The notes under the pieces are model-generated. The model searched no databases. It saw only the letters and a list, made by a program, of their open reading frames with translations, and was not told where the DNA came from. This document shows, one piece after another, positions 28,816-37,408 of a DNA stretch of 64,000 nt. Both the position numbers and the translations under genes were made by a program. Each line of letters begins with the position of its first letter. The first letter of the stretch is position 1. The DNA lies in NCBI GenBank assembly GCA_963768165.1, contig CAVYHJ010000002.1:1178001-1242000 (forward strand), given 5' to 3'. The DNA is from CAVYHJ01 sp963768165 [NCBI: uncultured bacterium]. Its GTDB lineage: Bacteria > UBP4 > UBA4092.

Positions 28816-29713
28816 AAATAAATTCCTAGAAGAACTGAAAAGTAGATTTGGTAAACTTGAGAAACTTTCCGACAGTTTATCATTATTTGACTTATACAAT
28901 GGGGCGATAAGAATTTATGTTAGATATTCAAAATTACATCCTGGAAACAAAACGTTTTATGGATTAAGAAAGGAAGATTTAAAATTATTAGAGGGCAAAA
29001 ATTCTTTTATTTGTTTTCTGTGGGACAACCAGAAAGAACCACTTTTAATTCCTTATTCTGATTTCGAGGAGTTCTTTAGTTCAATAGAGCCAGCAAAAGA
29101 TGGTCAATATAAAGCACAAATTTACTTTAATAGTAATGGTACTGAATTTTATATAGCAAATTCAGGAAGATATAATGTTGAAGGATATTTTGGTTGGAAT
29201 AGCCTATTAAATCTTATTGATTCTTCAAAAACAGAGGAACTTCCTGAATTAACCCATTCTAATGTACAGTCACTACTTGGTGGTATCGGAGCTCATAAAG
29301 GACTTGATATTTGGATTCCTCAAATAGATCGAACAAGATTAGATAGTAAACTTGCTACAAAATTCTCCTTTCGAAATTACTTGCCTGAAGATTTAGGAAA
29401 GATTAAGTTTATTATTCAAGAAGTAGATGTGATTTGGTTTGAAAAAGGATCGTCTATACCCAATGCTTTATTTGAGGTTGAGCACTCTACTCCAATCTAT
29501 TCTGGGTTATTGAGATTTAACGATATCCTTTTAATAACTCCTTCCATAAAATCAAATTTTAGTATTGTCTCAAATGAATTGAGGCGTTCCTTATTTACAA
29601 GGCAAATTAACAGACCGACATTTCAAGCAAGCGGTCTTATAAATCATTGTTCATTCCTTGAATACAAAGATGTTTTTAATTGGTTTAATCGTATTAGTAA
29701 AGAGAAATCATAA
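28799..29713 (+). CDS. uncharacterised restriction-island protein, possible PD-(D/E)XK nuclease
   Basis: 304 residues from ATG at 28799. I do not recognise a named family with certainty. The N-terminal half contains FYGLRKEDLKLLEG and FICFLWD; the C-terminal half contains VDVIWFEKG...ALFEVEHSTPIYSGLLRFNDIL. The spacing D...ExE/H on predicted strands resembles a PD-(D/E)XK nuclease core with His in place of Lys. Position between a methyltransferase fragment and a BglII-type endonuclease supports a role in restriction. It could alternatively be a specificity or control subunit. Confidence 0.6.
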   Translation: MANIYKNKFLEELKSRFGKLEKLSDSLSLFDLYNGAIRIYVRYSKLHPGNKTFYGLRKEDLKLLEGKNSFICFLWDNQKEPLLIPYSDFEEFFSSIEPAKDGQYKAQIYFNSNGTEFYIANSGRYNVEGYFGWNSLLNLIDSSKTEELPELTHSNVQSLLGGIGAHKGLDIWIPQIDRTRLDSKLATKFSFRNYLPEDLGKIKFIIQEVDVIWFEKGSSIPNALFEVEHSTPIYSGLLRFNDILLITPSIKSNFSIVSNELRRSLFTRQINRPTFQASGLINHCSFLEYKDVFNWFNRISKEKS

Positions 29714-29729
29714 AACAAAGGATTATAAA

Positions 29730-30296
29730 ATGAAGATAGTGGGAATTTATTCATTCAATAATGGACAGGAAGTAGTTACTCAAAGATACCCCCATTTATT
29801 TAAAGAAATTAAGGATATTATTGAGAATATTCAAGCAGACAAACTTAAACGGAAAATTAGCAAAGAGAAAACCATGAAAGGGAAATCTTTGCATAGTCCG
29901 AAAGCTTTAAATAAATCATTCAAAAAGTATTTTGGAAAATATAAATGGAAAACTGTGCGAGTTCCATGCGATTATCCTACGCAATATTATCTTAACGATT
30001 ATAAACCCAAACAATTAAATAAAGGTGCTTTTAGAGAGATGGATTTTATAAAAGAAAAACTGGGTGTTGAAGTACAGTTTGGCAAATATTCTTCGATGAT
30101 ATATAGCGGTTGTGCGAAAACAACAATTTTCCAAAAGATGGGTTTTATTGATACTGGTATAGAAATAGTTCCTGTTAAACAATTTGCAGAACAAATGTCC
30201 TCAGGTGTATCTTATTTTGAACAGTTTATCTGGGATTTAGAGCAAAGGGGTATATCAAATATAGATATACCAGTCATGATTTTGGGAATAAATTGA
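29730..30296 (+). CDS. BglII/BstYI-family type II restriction endonuclease
   Basis: 188 residues. It follows the BstYI/BglII family from MKIVGIYSFNNGQEVV through SKEKT, SPKALNKSFK and EVQFGKYS to MSSGVSYFEQ. The catalytic triad spacing is conserved: D105, E114 and Q116 correspond to the Asp-Glu-Gln metal site of BglII. Family members cut within GATC-containing hexamers (AGATCT or RGATCY), so a similar target is expected but not proven. AAGGA precedes the ATG. The protecting methyltransferase in the island is truncated, so the host must be protected otherwise or the enzyme is inactive or silent. Confidence 0.85.
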   Translation: MKIVGIYSFNNGQEVVTQRYPHLFKEIKDIIENIQADKLKRKISKEKTMKGKSLHSPKALNKSFKKYFGKYKWKTVRVPCDYPTQYYLNDYKPKQLNKGAFREMDFIKEKLGVEVQFGKYSSMIYSGCAKTTIFQKMGFIDTGIEIVPVKQFAEQMSSGVSYFEQFIWDLEQRGISNIDIPVMILGIN

Positions 30297-30460
30297 ATTT
30301 CCTTCATCTGGATGGCACTTTGTGCTTTTCCCGTTAATTTGAATAAAGTAATAACTTCTATAAACCGGGAAAGTGCCTTTTACGAATTTCCCTATGCTAT
30401 CCTCTGTTACTGCGAGAGATTCGGTCCCTTCACTTTGCTCGAGGTTAAACTCCGACTAAA

Positions 30461-30605
30461 TCCCCTCAAGAATACCCCCTATTCTTGAAGGAATCTTGAG
30501 TTGGGAAAAGCTTTGTACGAACATAGAAAGTTTTTATCCTCAATAAAATCAATCAACCAATAACTCTTCTACAATTGCAGAAGAGTTCCAACCGGCTGAA
30601 ATCCA
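30461..30605. repeat. structured repeat element, copy 1
   Basis: Aligns with 39823-39965 over about 145 bases. Three successive hairpins: TCAAGAATA...TATTCTTGA; an imperfect stem around 30508-30535; and AACTCTTCT...AGAAGAGTT. A conserved single-stranded segment CAATAAAATCAATCAACCAA lies between the last two. Bases in the stems differ between copies while pairing is kept. Confidence 0.75.
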
Positions 30606-30635
30606 TTCACTTTTCCTGAATGAGTACCGGAGAGT

Positions 30636-30664
30636 AACTGGAGTTGCTAATAGCAATTCCAGTT
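30636..30664. repeat. palindrome, TTGCTAATAGCAA family, copy 1
   Basis: Arms of 14 bases (AACTGGAGTTGCTA and TAGCAATTCCAGTT) around one base, one wobble. Related copies at 40066-40094 and 61178-61210. Confidence 0.8.
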
Positions 30665-30722
30665 CCGCTTCGCTTGTCTTGCAGTATATCTTTGGTATTT
30701 TATGAGAATATGGATAGCTTAT

Positions 30723-31880
30723 TTATTTCTTATAGACTACTTCCCCTTCCACCATCGTGAAAGAAACGATAAATTGATCGTCAAAGAATACAATATCCGC
30801 GTCTTTCCCTTCTTCAATTGACCCTTTCCGGCTTTCCAATCCCAGCACACGTGCCGGGTTTAGAGTTGCCATCTGGACTCCTTCCGGAATGGTCAATTCT
30901 CCAAAATCAATAATGTTTTTCAATCCGCGATTCATAAAAAGGGTAGACCCCGCCAAGGTTTCGGGAGACAACCGTGCTTCTCCATTTTTCACCGTCATTT
31001 TCTTGCCGGATTGAATATAGTTCCCGTCCCGCAATCCCGCCACCTGAATCGCGTCGGTAATCAATACCACCTTATCCCGCGGTTTGGCTTTCACCAATAA
31101 TTTTACAACCGCCGGGTGAACATGAATACCATCGGATATGATTTCGCAGGTCAATTCATCGCACACCAACGCCGCCCCCGCGCCGCCCGGTTCCCGGTGT
31201 TGCACGTCCCGCATCGCGTTAAAACAGTGAGTCACGTGCCGGATACCCTTTTTAATAGAGGCGATGGCATCGTCATAACTGGCGTTAGTATGCCCCATTG
31301 CCGGAATAATATTCCGCTTCTCCATAATTTCGATTAATTCATGCGCTCCTTTTAATTCCGGCGCGATGACCATCATCTTCAGCATCCCGGATGCCGACGC
31401 AATTAAATTTCGCAAGGCGTTGGGGTTACATTCCCACAAGTGTTCCGTCAACTGCGCCCCTTTTTTCACCGGATTCAAAAACGGCCCCTCGGAATTAATT
31501 CCCAGTATCCGCGCCCCTTTCATCTCTTTATCAATATTACTAACAATGCGCTCGAATATTTTCGGATCCGCGTGCATCGTCGCTAGATAACCCGTCGTAC
31601 CGTGCCGAGCAATATGCTGGCTAATTTTTTCCAGCGCTTGTTGTGTCCCGTCTGATGCTTTATATCCCATGCATCCGTGAATATGCACATCTATAAAACC
31701 CGGAGAAACAAACTTCCCTTTCGCGTCAATAATTTCCGCGTCTTTGGGGAGAGTTTCGTCATCCACTTTGGTTATTCTCTCAATTTTCTTATCATGGATC
31801 ACCAACACATGATTGGTATCCAGTACCTTTGTCCTTGTGACGATTTGACCATTCTTAATTATTTTTCGTTTCTTAGGCAT
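30723..31880 (-). CDS. nagA: N-acetylglucosamine-6-phosphate deacetylase
   Basis: Amidohydrolase-superfamily enzyme, 385 residues, producing glucosamine-6-phosphate and acetate in amino-sugar recycling. Metal and active-site motifs: DVHIHG, NSEGPFLNP (metal Glu), AMGHTNAS, THCFNAM, ISDGIHVHP and catalytic Asp in LITDA. Complete length. It feeds the same pool as glmS but is not adjacent to it. It lies 39 bases downstream of the DUF3108 gene on the same strand, so the two may be co-transcribed. Confidence 0.96.
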   Translation of the reverse strand: MPKKRKIIKNGQIVTRTKVLDTNHVLVIHDKKIERITKVDDETLPKDAEIIDAKGKFVSPGFIDVHIHGCMGYKASDGTQQALEKISQHIARHGTTGYLATMHADPKIFERIVSNIDKEMKGARILGINSEGPFLNPVKKGAQLTEHLWECNPNALRNLIASASGMLKMMVIAPELKGAHELIEIMEKRNIIPAMGHTNASYDDAIASIKKGIRHVTHCFNAMRDVQHREPGGAGAALVCDELTCEIISDGIHVHPAVVKLLVKAKPRDKVVLITDAIQVAGLRDGNYIQSGKKMTVKNGEARLSPETLAGSTLFMNRGLKNIIDFGELTIPEGVQMATLNPARVLGLESRKGSIEEGKDADIVFFDDQFIVSFTMVEGEVVYKK

Positions 31881-31919
31881 GGGTCACCTTGGGAAGATTG
31901 TTGTTGCAGCCAGACCGTA

Positions 31920-32834
31920 TTATCCACCCAGTTGTTTGGAGGGACGGAGGACGCCGTGAATATCACCGAGGAGCAGGACCCCTTTGACCACCCCTTCAAC
32001 GGGGACATAATCTTTGGATAACCACAGTTCAATATCGCCTTTTTTCTGATCAAATAAATCCTGGTCGAGCATGACTTTGACCAGATATTCCCGTTGGGAT
32101 TTGCGGGAACTGGAACTATTTTTCTTGAGAGTTTCTTCTTCAGAAGCGATTTGCATTTCCAATTTTGCCTGCCGTTTGGTGGGCAAAGTGTTAACATTAA
32201 ACGGTTTTCCTTTCTCGATTTCCCCATAAACCCCGTACCGGAAATTATAAAACGCTGCCAGAGGGTCGTCATACACCGTGTTGTCAGGAATGGGGTGAGT
32301 CCCTTCACCAGTTAATTCATCCCCTTTCCAGGTTTTCCAATGAACGATTTTATTTTCATAGTCGAAGATGGTTTCCGTGCGTTTTTCTTTTCGTCCAAAC
32401 TGGCGCTGGATTTTCTCAAATTTGGCAGAGCGCAACCGTTTCCCGTTATCCATTAGAACCATGTGGGAAATATAATTATCCCGGCGCTGGAATGTTAAAA
32501 ATTTGATGATTCCATTGGTATGCGCTTCCAATTGAGCGATATATCCATCTTTGACTGCGGGATCTTTTGAAAAGGTAATTTCCGCGTCAGCCGCGTGAAA
32601 GAAAGTAAAAAAACCCAGGTTATAATGCAATTTCTCGCCGTTAAAATGAGCGCCAATCGGCAGTTTGGCGGGCGCAGGAGGGCCATAAGTATCTATGAAA
32701 ACTTTTTGGTCGGGGTTGGACGTATTAGCCGTTTCTGGAATAATCGTATCCGCCTGACCTATGGACGTCCACAAAACTCCCACAAGAATTCCTGTCATTC
32801 CCAGTGGCTTTCTATATTTTCTAATCCAGTTCAT
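31920..32834 (-). CDS. exported DUF3108 protein
   Basis: 304 residues with an N-terminal signal peptide ending near GQA. A DUF3108 beta-rich domain follows (GEKLHYNLGFFTFFHAADAEI, RDNYISHMVLMD, YDDPLAAFYNFRYG, SKDYVPVEGVVKGVLLLGDIHGVL). DUF3108 proteins are periplasmic or outer-membrane linked; no activity is established. Upstream of nagA in the same direction. Confidence 0.85.
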   Translation of the reverse strand: MNWIRKYRKPLGMTGILVGVLWTSIGQADTIIPETANTSNPDQKVFIDTYGPPAPAKLPIGAHFNGEKLHYNLGFFTFFHAADAEITFSKDPAVKDGYIAQLEAHTNGIIKFLTFQRRDNYISHMVLMDNGKRLRSAKFEKIQRQFGRKEKRTETIFDYENKIVHWKTWKGDELTGEGTHPIPDNTVYDDPLAAFYNFRYGVYGEIEKGKPFNVNTLPTKRQAKLEMQIASEEETLKKNSSSSRKSQREYLVKVMLDQDLFDQKKGDIELWLSKDYVPVEGVVKGVLLLGDIHGVLRPSKQLGG

Positions 32835-32976
32835 CCTTGAAAACCTCGCTATTATTATACCTAAATATGCATAAATTGTCAGATTATGGGTAAATTACTT
32901 CATGAAATTAAAAGGAAAATCGTGTTCGTGTTATTCCCTTTTCCCTCTATTTATTTTATACTGATGAGACACCATT

Positions 32977-33789
32977 ATGGAACAAAAGAATAGTTCTCCC
33001 ATTCTCCGCGTCATGACCTTGAATATCTGGAATACGCAAGGTCCTTATGAGAAACGCCTGCCTTTAATCATTCAAGGTTTACAGGAACTTTCACCGGATA
33101 TTGTGGGATTACAGGAAGTCGTTGATAAATCCGATAAGGGGCCCAATCAAGCGGAATATATCGCCTCCCAGTTGGGTTATCAATACACCTTTCAAGGATG
33201 TACTCAACATAAACATGGTCTCGAAGGCATCGCCATTCTCAGCCGGTACCCGATTCTCAAAAAGGACGCCATGCAATTGCCTTTCCCATCTTTGGAAGAA
33301 ACTCGTTATGTGATACATGCGCTAATCGAGACGCCTTTTACCCAATTGAATTTCTATAACACCCACCTTTGCTGGAAATTGGATGAAGGATACAAACGTG
33401 AGGCGCAGGTGGTGGGAATTCACAAGTTTATCAAAAAGCAAACCGAGGGGTTCCCGGTAATCGTCACCGGAGATTTCAATGCCCGGCCGGATTCCGCAGA
33501 AATCATGTTTTTTACCGGACGCCATGCCATGAACGGAGAATCTGCTTATTATCAGGATACATGGGAGAGAATTCATGACAAAGAAGAGGGATATTCCTGG
33601 AGTGCGAAGAATACTTTTACACGGGAATGGCTGGAGCCTAACCGTCGGATTGATTATGTCTTCACTTCCCAACCCACTCGCGAAGGCAAAGGTCTCACTC
33701 TCGATTCTCGTCTTGTTCTCAATCGACCCGATTCCGAAGGTACATTCCCCACCGACCATTTCGGTGTCTTCGCAGAAATCCGGTATTAA
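32977..33789 (+). CDS. endonuclease/exonuclease/phosphatase (EEP) family hydrolase
   Basis: 270 residues with all EEP-fold motifs: MTLNIWN, VGLQEV (metal Glu), FYNTHL, VTGDFNA (Asp/Asn pair), RRIDYVF and FPTDHFGV (catalytic Asp-His). No signal peptide. Substrates of this superfamily range from DNA to sphingomyelin and inositol phosphates. The short form here, without other domains, resembles cytoplasmic EEP phosphodiesterases. It is followed closely by the GT87 pair but probably not functionally linked. Confidence 0.88.
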   Translation: MEQKNSSPILRVMTLNIWNTQGPYEKRLPLIIQGLQELSPDIVGLQEVVDKSDKGPNQAEYIASQLGYQYTFQGCTQHKHGLEGIAILSRYPILKKDAMQLPFPSLEETRYVIHALIETPFTQLNFYNTHLCWKLDEGYKREAQVVGIHKFIKKQTEGFPVIVTGDFNARPDSAEIMFFTGRHAMNGESAYYQDTWERIHDKEEGYSWSAKNTFTREWLEPNRRIDYVFTSQPTREGKGLTLDSRLVLNRPDSEGTFPTDHFGVFAEIRY

Positions 33790-33816
33790 TCGAGATACAT
33801 TATTGACTTGGCTTTT

Positions 33817-35034
33817 ATGAAATCAAAAACGTTCAACAGAACGATGATTTTGCTCTTGGTCTTGTCGTTACTCGCCATTCATATTTATACAGCATCAAAC
33901 ATGGATACCCAATGGGATTTAAGAAGATATTATTATGGCGCGGTGGCCTATGCGTCCGGACTCAATCCCTATGACGCGCAGGCATTAAACAAAATCTCCA
34001 ACGGTCAGAAGGTCTATGAATTTGACTATCCCCCTCCTTCCCTTTATTTTTTCCAATTGTTTGCCTTATTCGATTACCCGACGGTATTTCGTTTCTTCCT
34101 TTATGGAAAATTTCTCCTTTTACTGGGACTCATCTATTTGTGGGTCAAAGAATTCATTCCCGCAGAAACCGACCCCTTATTTTATCTCTTTTGTATCATC
34201 GCTTATACCAGCGCCTTCTATTGGGATATCCGTTCCGGGAACTTGATTGCTCTGGAACAAGTCTTCATATGGATGGCGTTCTACATGTACCTGAAACACA
34301 ACTATATTTTATTCTGTCTTTTAATATTGATGGCGGCAATCTTTAAAATTACTCCTATCCTGTTTCTTTTTCTTCTGTGGTTTTCCAAAGATAAAAAACT
34401 AATATTATATTCCCTCCTCACAATGGCGCTCTTTGGAATTCTTTTCATCATTTCCTATTTCTCTTCCCCCGTCCAATTCCAAAGTTTCCTGCATTTTCTT
34501 TTCGTGCAATCTATATCGAATGAAGACGGTCTTTTTAATCCCTCGACTCTTTCTTTGCTCAGAGACATCTTTATTATGCTTGCCATCAAAACAGGAATTC
34601 GTGTTTCCCCCATCGTCCCCAAAATTCTCTATAGCATTCTCACTCTGGCGGTTCTATTCATAAGCGGAAGAACTATGCTCCGATGGAACGCTAAACAATC
34701 CAATGAAACCGATAAAATAACCATCTTCTTCTTCTGTGTGGTCTATGCGCTTATTCTTCCGCTTTTTAAACCCTATTCCTATATCTTGCTGATTGTCCCC
34801 ACCTGGTTTATTATGAAACGGATTCCTACCAAAACCGCCTATTGGACAATTTTGATTCTCTCCATATTTTTCGCCTATCTTTTTAATATCTCCAATTGGT
34901 ACTATGACGTCGTCCTGAAACAATTTTATACGCATCTCTATGCAACCTTCTATTTATTGGGTTATTTCGCGCTTTTCTGCGCCTTCGCGGTTTGGGGAAT
35001 GTATCTTTGGGTTATCCGACATCAAACTGATTAA
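33817..35034 (+). CDS. GT87 (DUF2029)-type membrane glycosyltransferase, paralogue 1
   Basis: 405 residues, about ten hydrophobic segments, of the polyprenyl-phosphate-sugar-dependent GT-C fold. The first extracytoplasmic loop has WDLRRYYYGAVAYASGLNPYD, holding the acidic residue typical of GT-C catalysis. PAETDPLFYLF and YWDIRSGNLIALEQVF follow. GT87 members are usually mannosyltransferases using polyprenyl-phosphate mannose. The ATG at 33817 is chosen over a TTG nine bases earlier. Near-duplicate of the next gene. Confidence 0.85.
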   Translation: MKSKTFNRTMILLLVLSLLAIHIYTASNMDTQWDLRRYYYGAVAYASGLNPYDAQALNKISNGQKVYEFDYPPPSLYFFQLFALFDYPTVFRFFLYGKFLLLLGLIYLWVKEFIPAETDPLFYLFCIIAYTSAFYWDIRSGNLIALEQVFIWMAFYMYLKHNYILFCLLILMAAIFKITPILFLFLLWFSKDKKLILYSLLTMALFGILFIISYFSSPVQFQSFLHFLFVQSISNEDGLFNPSTLSLLRDIFIMLAIKTGIRVSPIVPKILYSILTLAVLFISGRTMLRWNAKQSNETDKITIFFFCVVYALILPLFKPYSYILLIVPTWFIMKRIPTKTAYWTILILSIFFAYLFNISNWYYDVVLKQFYTHLYATFYLLGYFALFCAFAVWGMYLWVIRHQTD

Positions 35035-35047
35035 TGAGTTGATTTTG

Positions 35048-36292
35048 ATGAAAGCGAAAATATTCAATGGGACGATGATTTTTTTGTTTGCATTGTCCTT
35101 AATCCTCCTTCATATCCATATAGGTTCCAATCTAAATAACCAATGGGATTTGCGAAGATATTATTATGGCGGGGTGGCTTATGCTTCGGGACTCAACCCC
35201 TATGATACATCCGTATTGAACAATATCTCTCATGGGCTGGAAGTGTATGATTTTGATTATCCCCCTCCCTCCCTGTATTTTTTTCAATTCTTTGCTCGAT
35301 TTGATTATTCTACCGTATACTACATTTTCCTTTATGGGAAACTCCTCCTTTTATTGGGGCTTATTTATCTGTGGGTCAAAATATTTATTCCCGCGGAAAC
35401 CGATCCCTTATTCTATCTCTTTTGTCTGGTGGCATATACCAGCGCCTTTTATTGGGATATCCGTTCCGGGAATCTAATTGTCTTGGAACAGGTTTTCATC
35501 TGGATGGCATTTTATATGTTTTTGCAACGTAAAACTATTTTTTTCTGTCTACTAATTCTGCTGGCGGCAATTTTCAAAATCACTCCCATCTTATTTCTCT
35601 TTCTTCTCTGGTTTTCCAAAGATAAAAAACAGATTCTCTATTCCCTTGTTACTATGGCTATTTGGGGAATTCTCTTTTTAATTTCCTATTTTTCTTCTCC
35701 CGTCCAATTCCAGGGATTCTTACATAATATTAGTATTATTCAGGAGCATAGTTTATATGATCCATGTATATTCCCCTTGTTGAAAGATGTTCGGTTCCTT
35801 TTATATGCGGAAATGAGAATATATGTGCCCGTTATGATTCCGATAATGTTATATTTTCTCATTACGTTGACCATCTTATTCGTGAGCTGGAGAACAATGC
35901 TCCGGTTGAAAACCAAACAAAATAAAGAGACCGATAAAATAGCTGTCTTTTTTTTCTGCGTAGTGTATGCTCTTATTCTTCCGCATTTTAAACCCTACTC
36001 TTACATGTTGTTAATCGTGCCTACCTGGTTCATTTTGAAACGGATTCACTCAAGAATAATGTATTGGGTTATATTGATTCTTTCGATATTCTTCGCCTGC
36101 CTTTTAAATGGAGAGAATAAATACCTTTATACCGTCCTGGAAAACATTTTGATATCTCATACCATCCGATACATTTTTTTAATATTTGGTTATTTCGCGT
36201 TGTTCTGCGCGTACGCGGTCTGGGGATTCTATCTCTGGGCTATCCGGCGTCAAGTTCTGGAAGATTCCGACCCTTCAGCTCTTATTCCCTGA
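35048..36292 (+). CDS. GT87 (DUF2029)-type membrane glycosyltransferase, paralogue 2
   Basis: 414 residues starting MKAKIFNGTMIF. Colinear with the preceding protein throughout, identical in long blocks such as QWDLRRYYYG, AYASGLNPYD and YWDIRSGNL. It diverges most between about residues 230 and 290, the section likely to face the acceptor. The frame extends upstream to 34940 inside the previous gene, but the ATG at 35048 aligns with the paralogue's start. Only 13 bases separate the two, so they form one operon. An IS481-family element sits just beyond its 3' end. Confidence 0.85.
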   Translation: MKAKIFNGTMIFLFALSLILLHIHIGSNLNNQWDLRRYYYGGVAYASGLNPYDTSVLNNISHGLEVYDFDYPPPSLYFFQFFARFDYSTVYYIFLYGKLLLLLGLIYLWVKIFIPAETDPLFYLFCLVAYTSAFYWDIRSGNLIVLEQVFIWMAFYMFLQRKTIFFCLLILLAAIFKITPILFLFLLWFSKDKKQILYSLVTMAIWGILFLISYFSSPVQFQGFLHNISIIQEHSLYDPCIFPLLKDVRFLLYAEMRIYVPVMIPIMLYFLITLTILFVSWRTMLRLKTKQNKETDKIAVFFFCVVYALILPHFKPYSYMLLIVPTWFILKRIHSRIMYWVILILSIFFACLLNGENKYLYTVLENILISHTIRYIFLIFGYFALFCAYAVWGFYLWAIRRQVLEDSDPSALIP

Positions 36293-36315
36293 TTTACTCT
36301 CATTTTTCACAATAA

Positions 36316-37317
36316 TGTTTTAGGTACGAACATTTGGCGGTTTAGGTTTTTGGTATTGTGCCATGAACTCATTGGGTGATTTGCCCAGTAAGCCGCAATG
36401 TTCCAGATGATTGTATTCTATATTCCAGCGTTTCAATTTATTTTGCAAGTCTTGGAAGTTCTGGAAGGTGTTTTGGTCATAAAATTTCTCCTGGTCTTCC
36501 CGGTGACTTCGTTCGACGGTTCCATTTTGCGCGGGCTTGCCCGGATCAATAAGATAATGCACTATATTTCTTTCTTGGCAAAAGACATCCAGCGGGTGAA
36601 GGGTTTTCAGGGTTCGATCACGGCGTTTGTTTACGCCGGTGTAGTAGTTGGTGAAGATCACCCCGTTGTCAGTTTTAATCGCTTGTATTCTATGAGGGAA
36701 ACGATCCAGGACCTCTTTTAAAAACCGGAGAGAGTGGAAACTGGATTGTTCGTCATAGACCGCCAAATGTCTCCAGCGGGACGCCAGATCAATGGCGGTA
36801 TACTGATAATAGCGTTGTCCCGCTACCTTTCCGGGAACATACTTCACATCGATCTCTAGAAGTTCACCGACCGATCGTGGTGCTTTCAAATACTTGTATT
36901 TCATTTTCTTCACCCGATATTTCCTCACCAACCCTTCTTTCTTCAAGATCTTCCCGATAGTCCGTGCATGAATCCTCACTCCTTCTTTGGCCAAGTGCCA
37001 ATGGATCTTTAGAGCGCACTTTTTCGTTTTCTTCCGGATTTCCAGAATTCTCTCTTTCACTCGGAGAGTGGTTTCTTTTGTACAAGTTTTGGGTCGGGTG
37101 GATTGCGGCTCCAAAGCCTTCTCTCCTCCTTTCCGATACGCCGCCGCCCATCGCTCCAAACTTCGTTGGCTGTGTGGACAAATCTTACACACCTCCTTTA
37201 ACCGTATCTCTTTCTTTATTATAGGTAATACCCAGCGTAATCGTTCCTCTTGAATCGTCGTTGCCATACGTATAGACATCTCCTCATTCTAAAAAACCCG
37301 CCATATGTCTGTACACA
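36316..37317 (-). mobile_element. IS481-family insertion sequence
   Basis: About 1.0 kb. Ends start with TGT and share an imperfect inverted repeat (TGTTTTAGGTACGAACATTT at the left; TGTGTACAGACATATGGCGG at the right, read inward), differing by a short indel. The transposase stop codon lies inside the left repeat, as is common in the family. No clear target duplication is visible at the flanks. Confidence 0.8.
36320..37279 (-). CDS. IS481-family transposase
   Basis: 319 residues. A helix-turn-helix region at the N-terminus (CKICPHSQRSLERWAAAYRK) is followed by an rve integrase-type DDE core. The triad is D in LLEIDVKYVPG, D in AIKTDNGVIFTN and E in GTVERSHREDQEKFY, with normal spacing. Length and architecture match an intact IS481 transposase. 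The frame is uninterrupted, so the element may still be active. Confidence 0.92.
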   Translation of the reverse strand: MSIRMATTIQEERLRWVLPIIKKEIRLKEVCKICPHSQRSLERWAAAYRKGGEKALEPQSTRPKTCTKETTLRVKERILEIRKKTKKCALKIHWHLAKEGVRIHARTIGKILKKEGLVRKYRVKKMKYKYLKAPRSVGELLEIDVKYVPGKVAGQRYYQYTAIDLASRWRHLAVYDEQSSFHSLRFLKEVLDRFPHRIQAIKTDNGVIFTNYYTGVNKRRDRTLKTLHPLDVFCQERNIVHYLIDPGKPAQNGTVERSHREDQEKFYDQNTFQNFQDLQNKLKRWNIEYNHLEHCGLLGKSPNEFMAQYQKPKPPNVRT

Positions 37318-37408
37318 TTACCTTAATTTATTGACAGAAACAAGAGATAGTGATAAATTCTTTAGAGAGGTTTGTCGAACGAAAATGACTAAGGGCGAGG
37401 AGTAAATT

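Larger units (their letters stand above)
30297..30722. other. intergenic region with hairpin elements
   Basis: 426 bases between the restriction island and nagA. It contains the structured repeat (30461-30605) and a palindrome (30636-30664). Weaker complementarity between GGCACTTT near 30315 and AAAGTGCC near 30378 is also visible. No protein gene. Confidence 0.6.
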
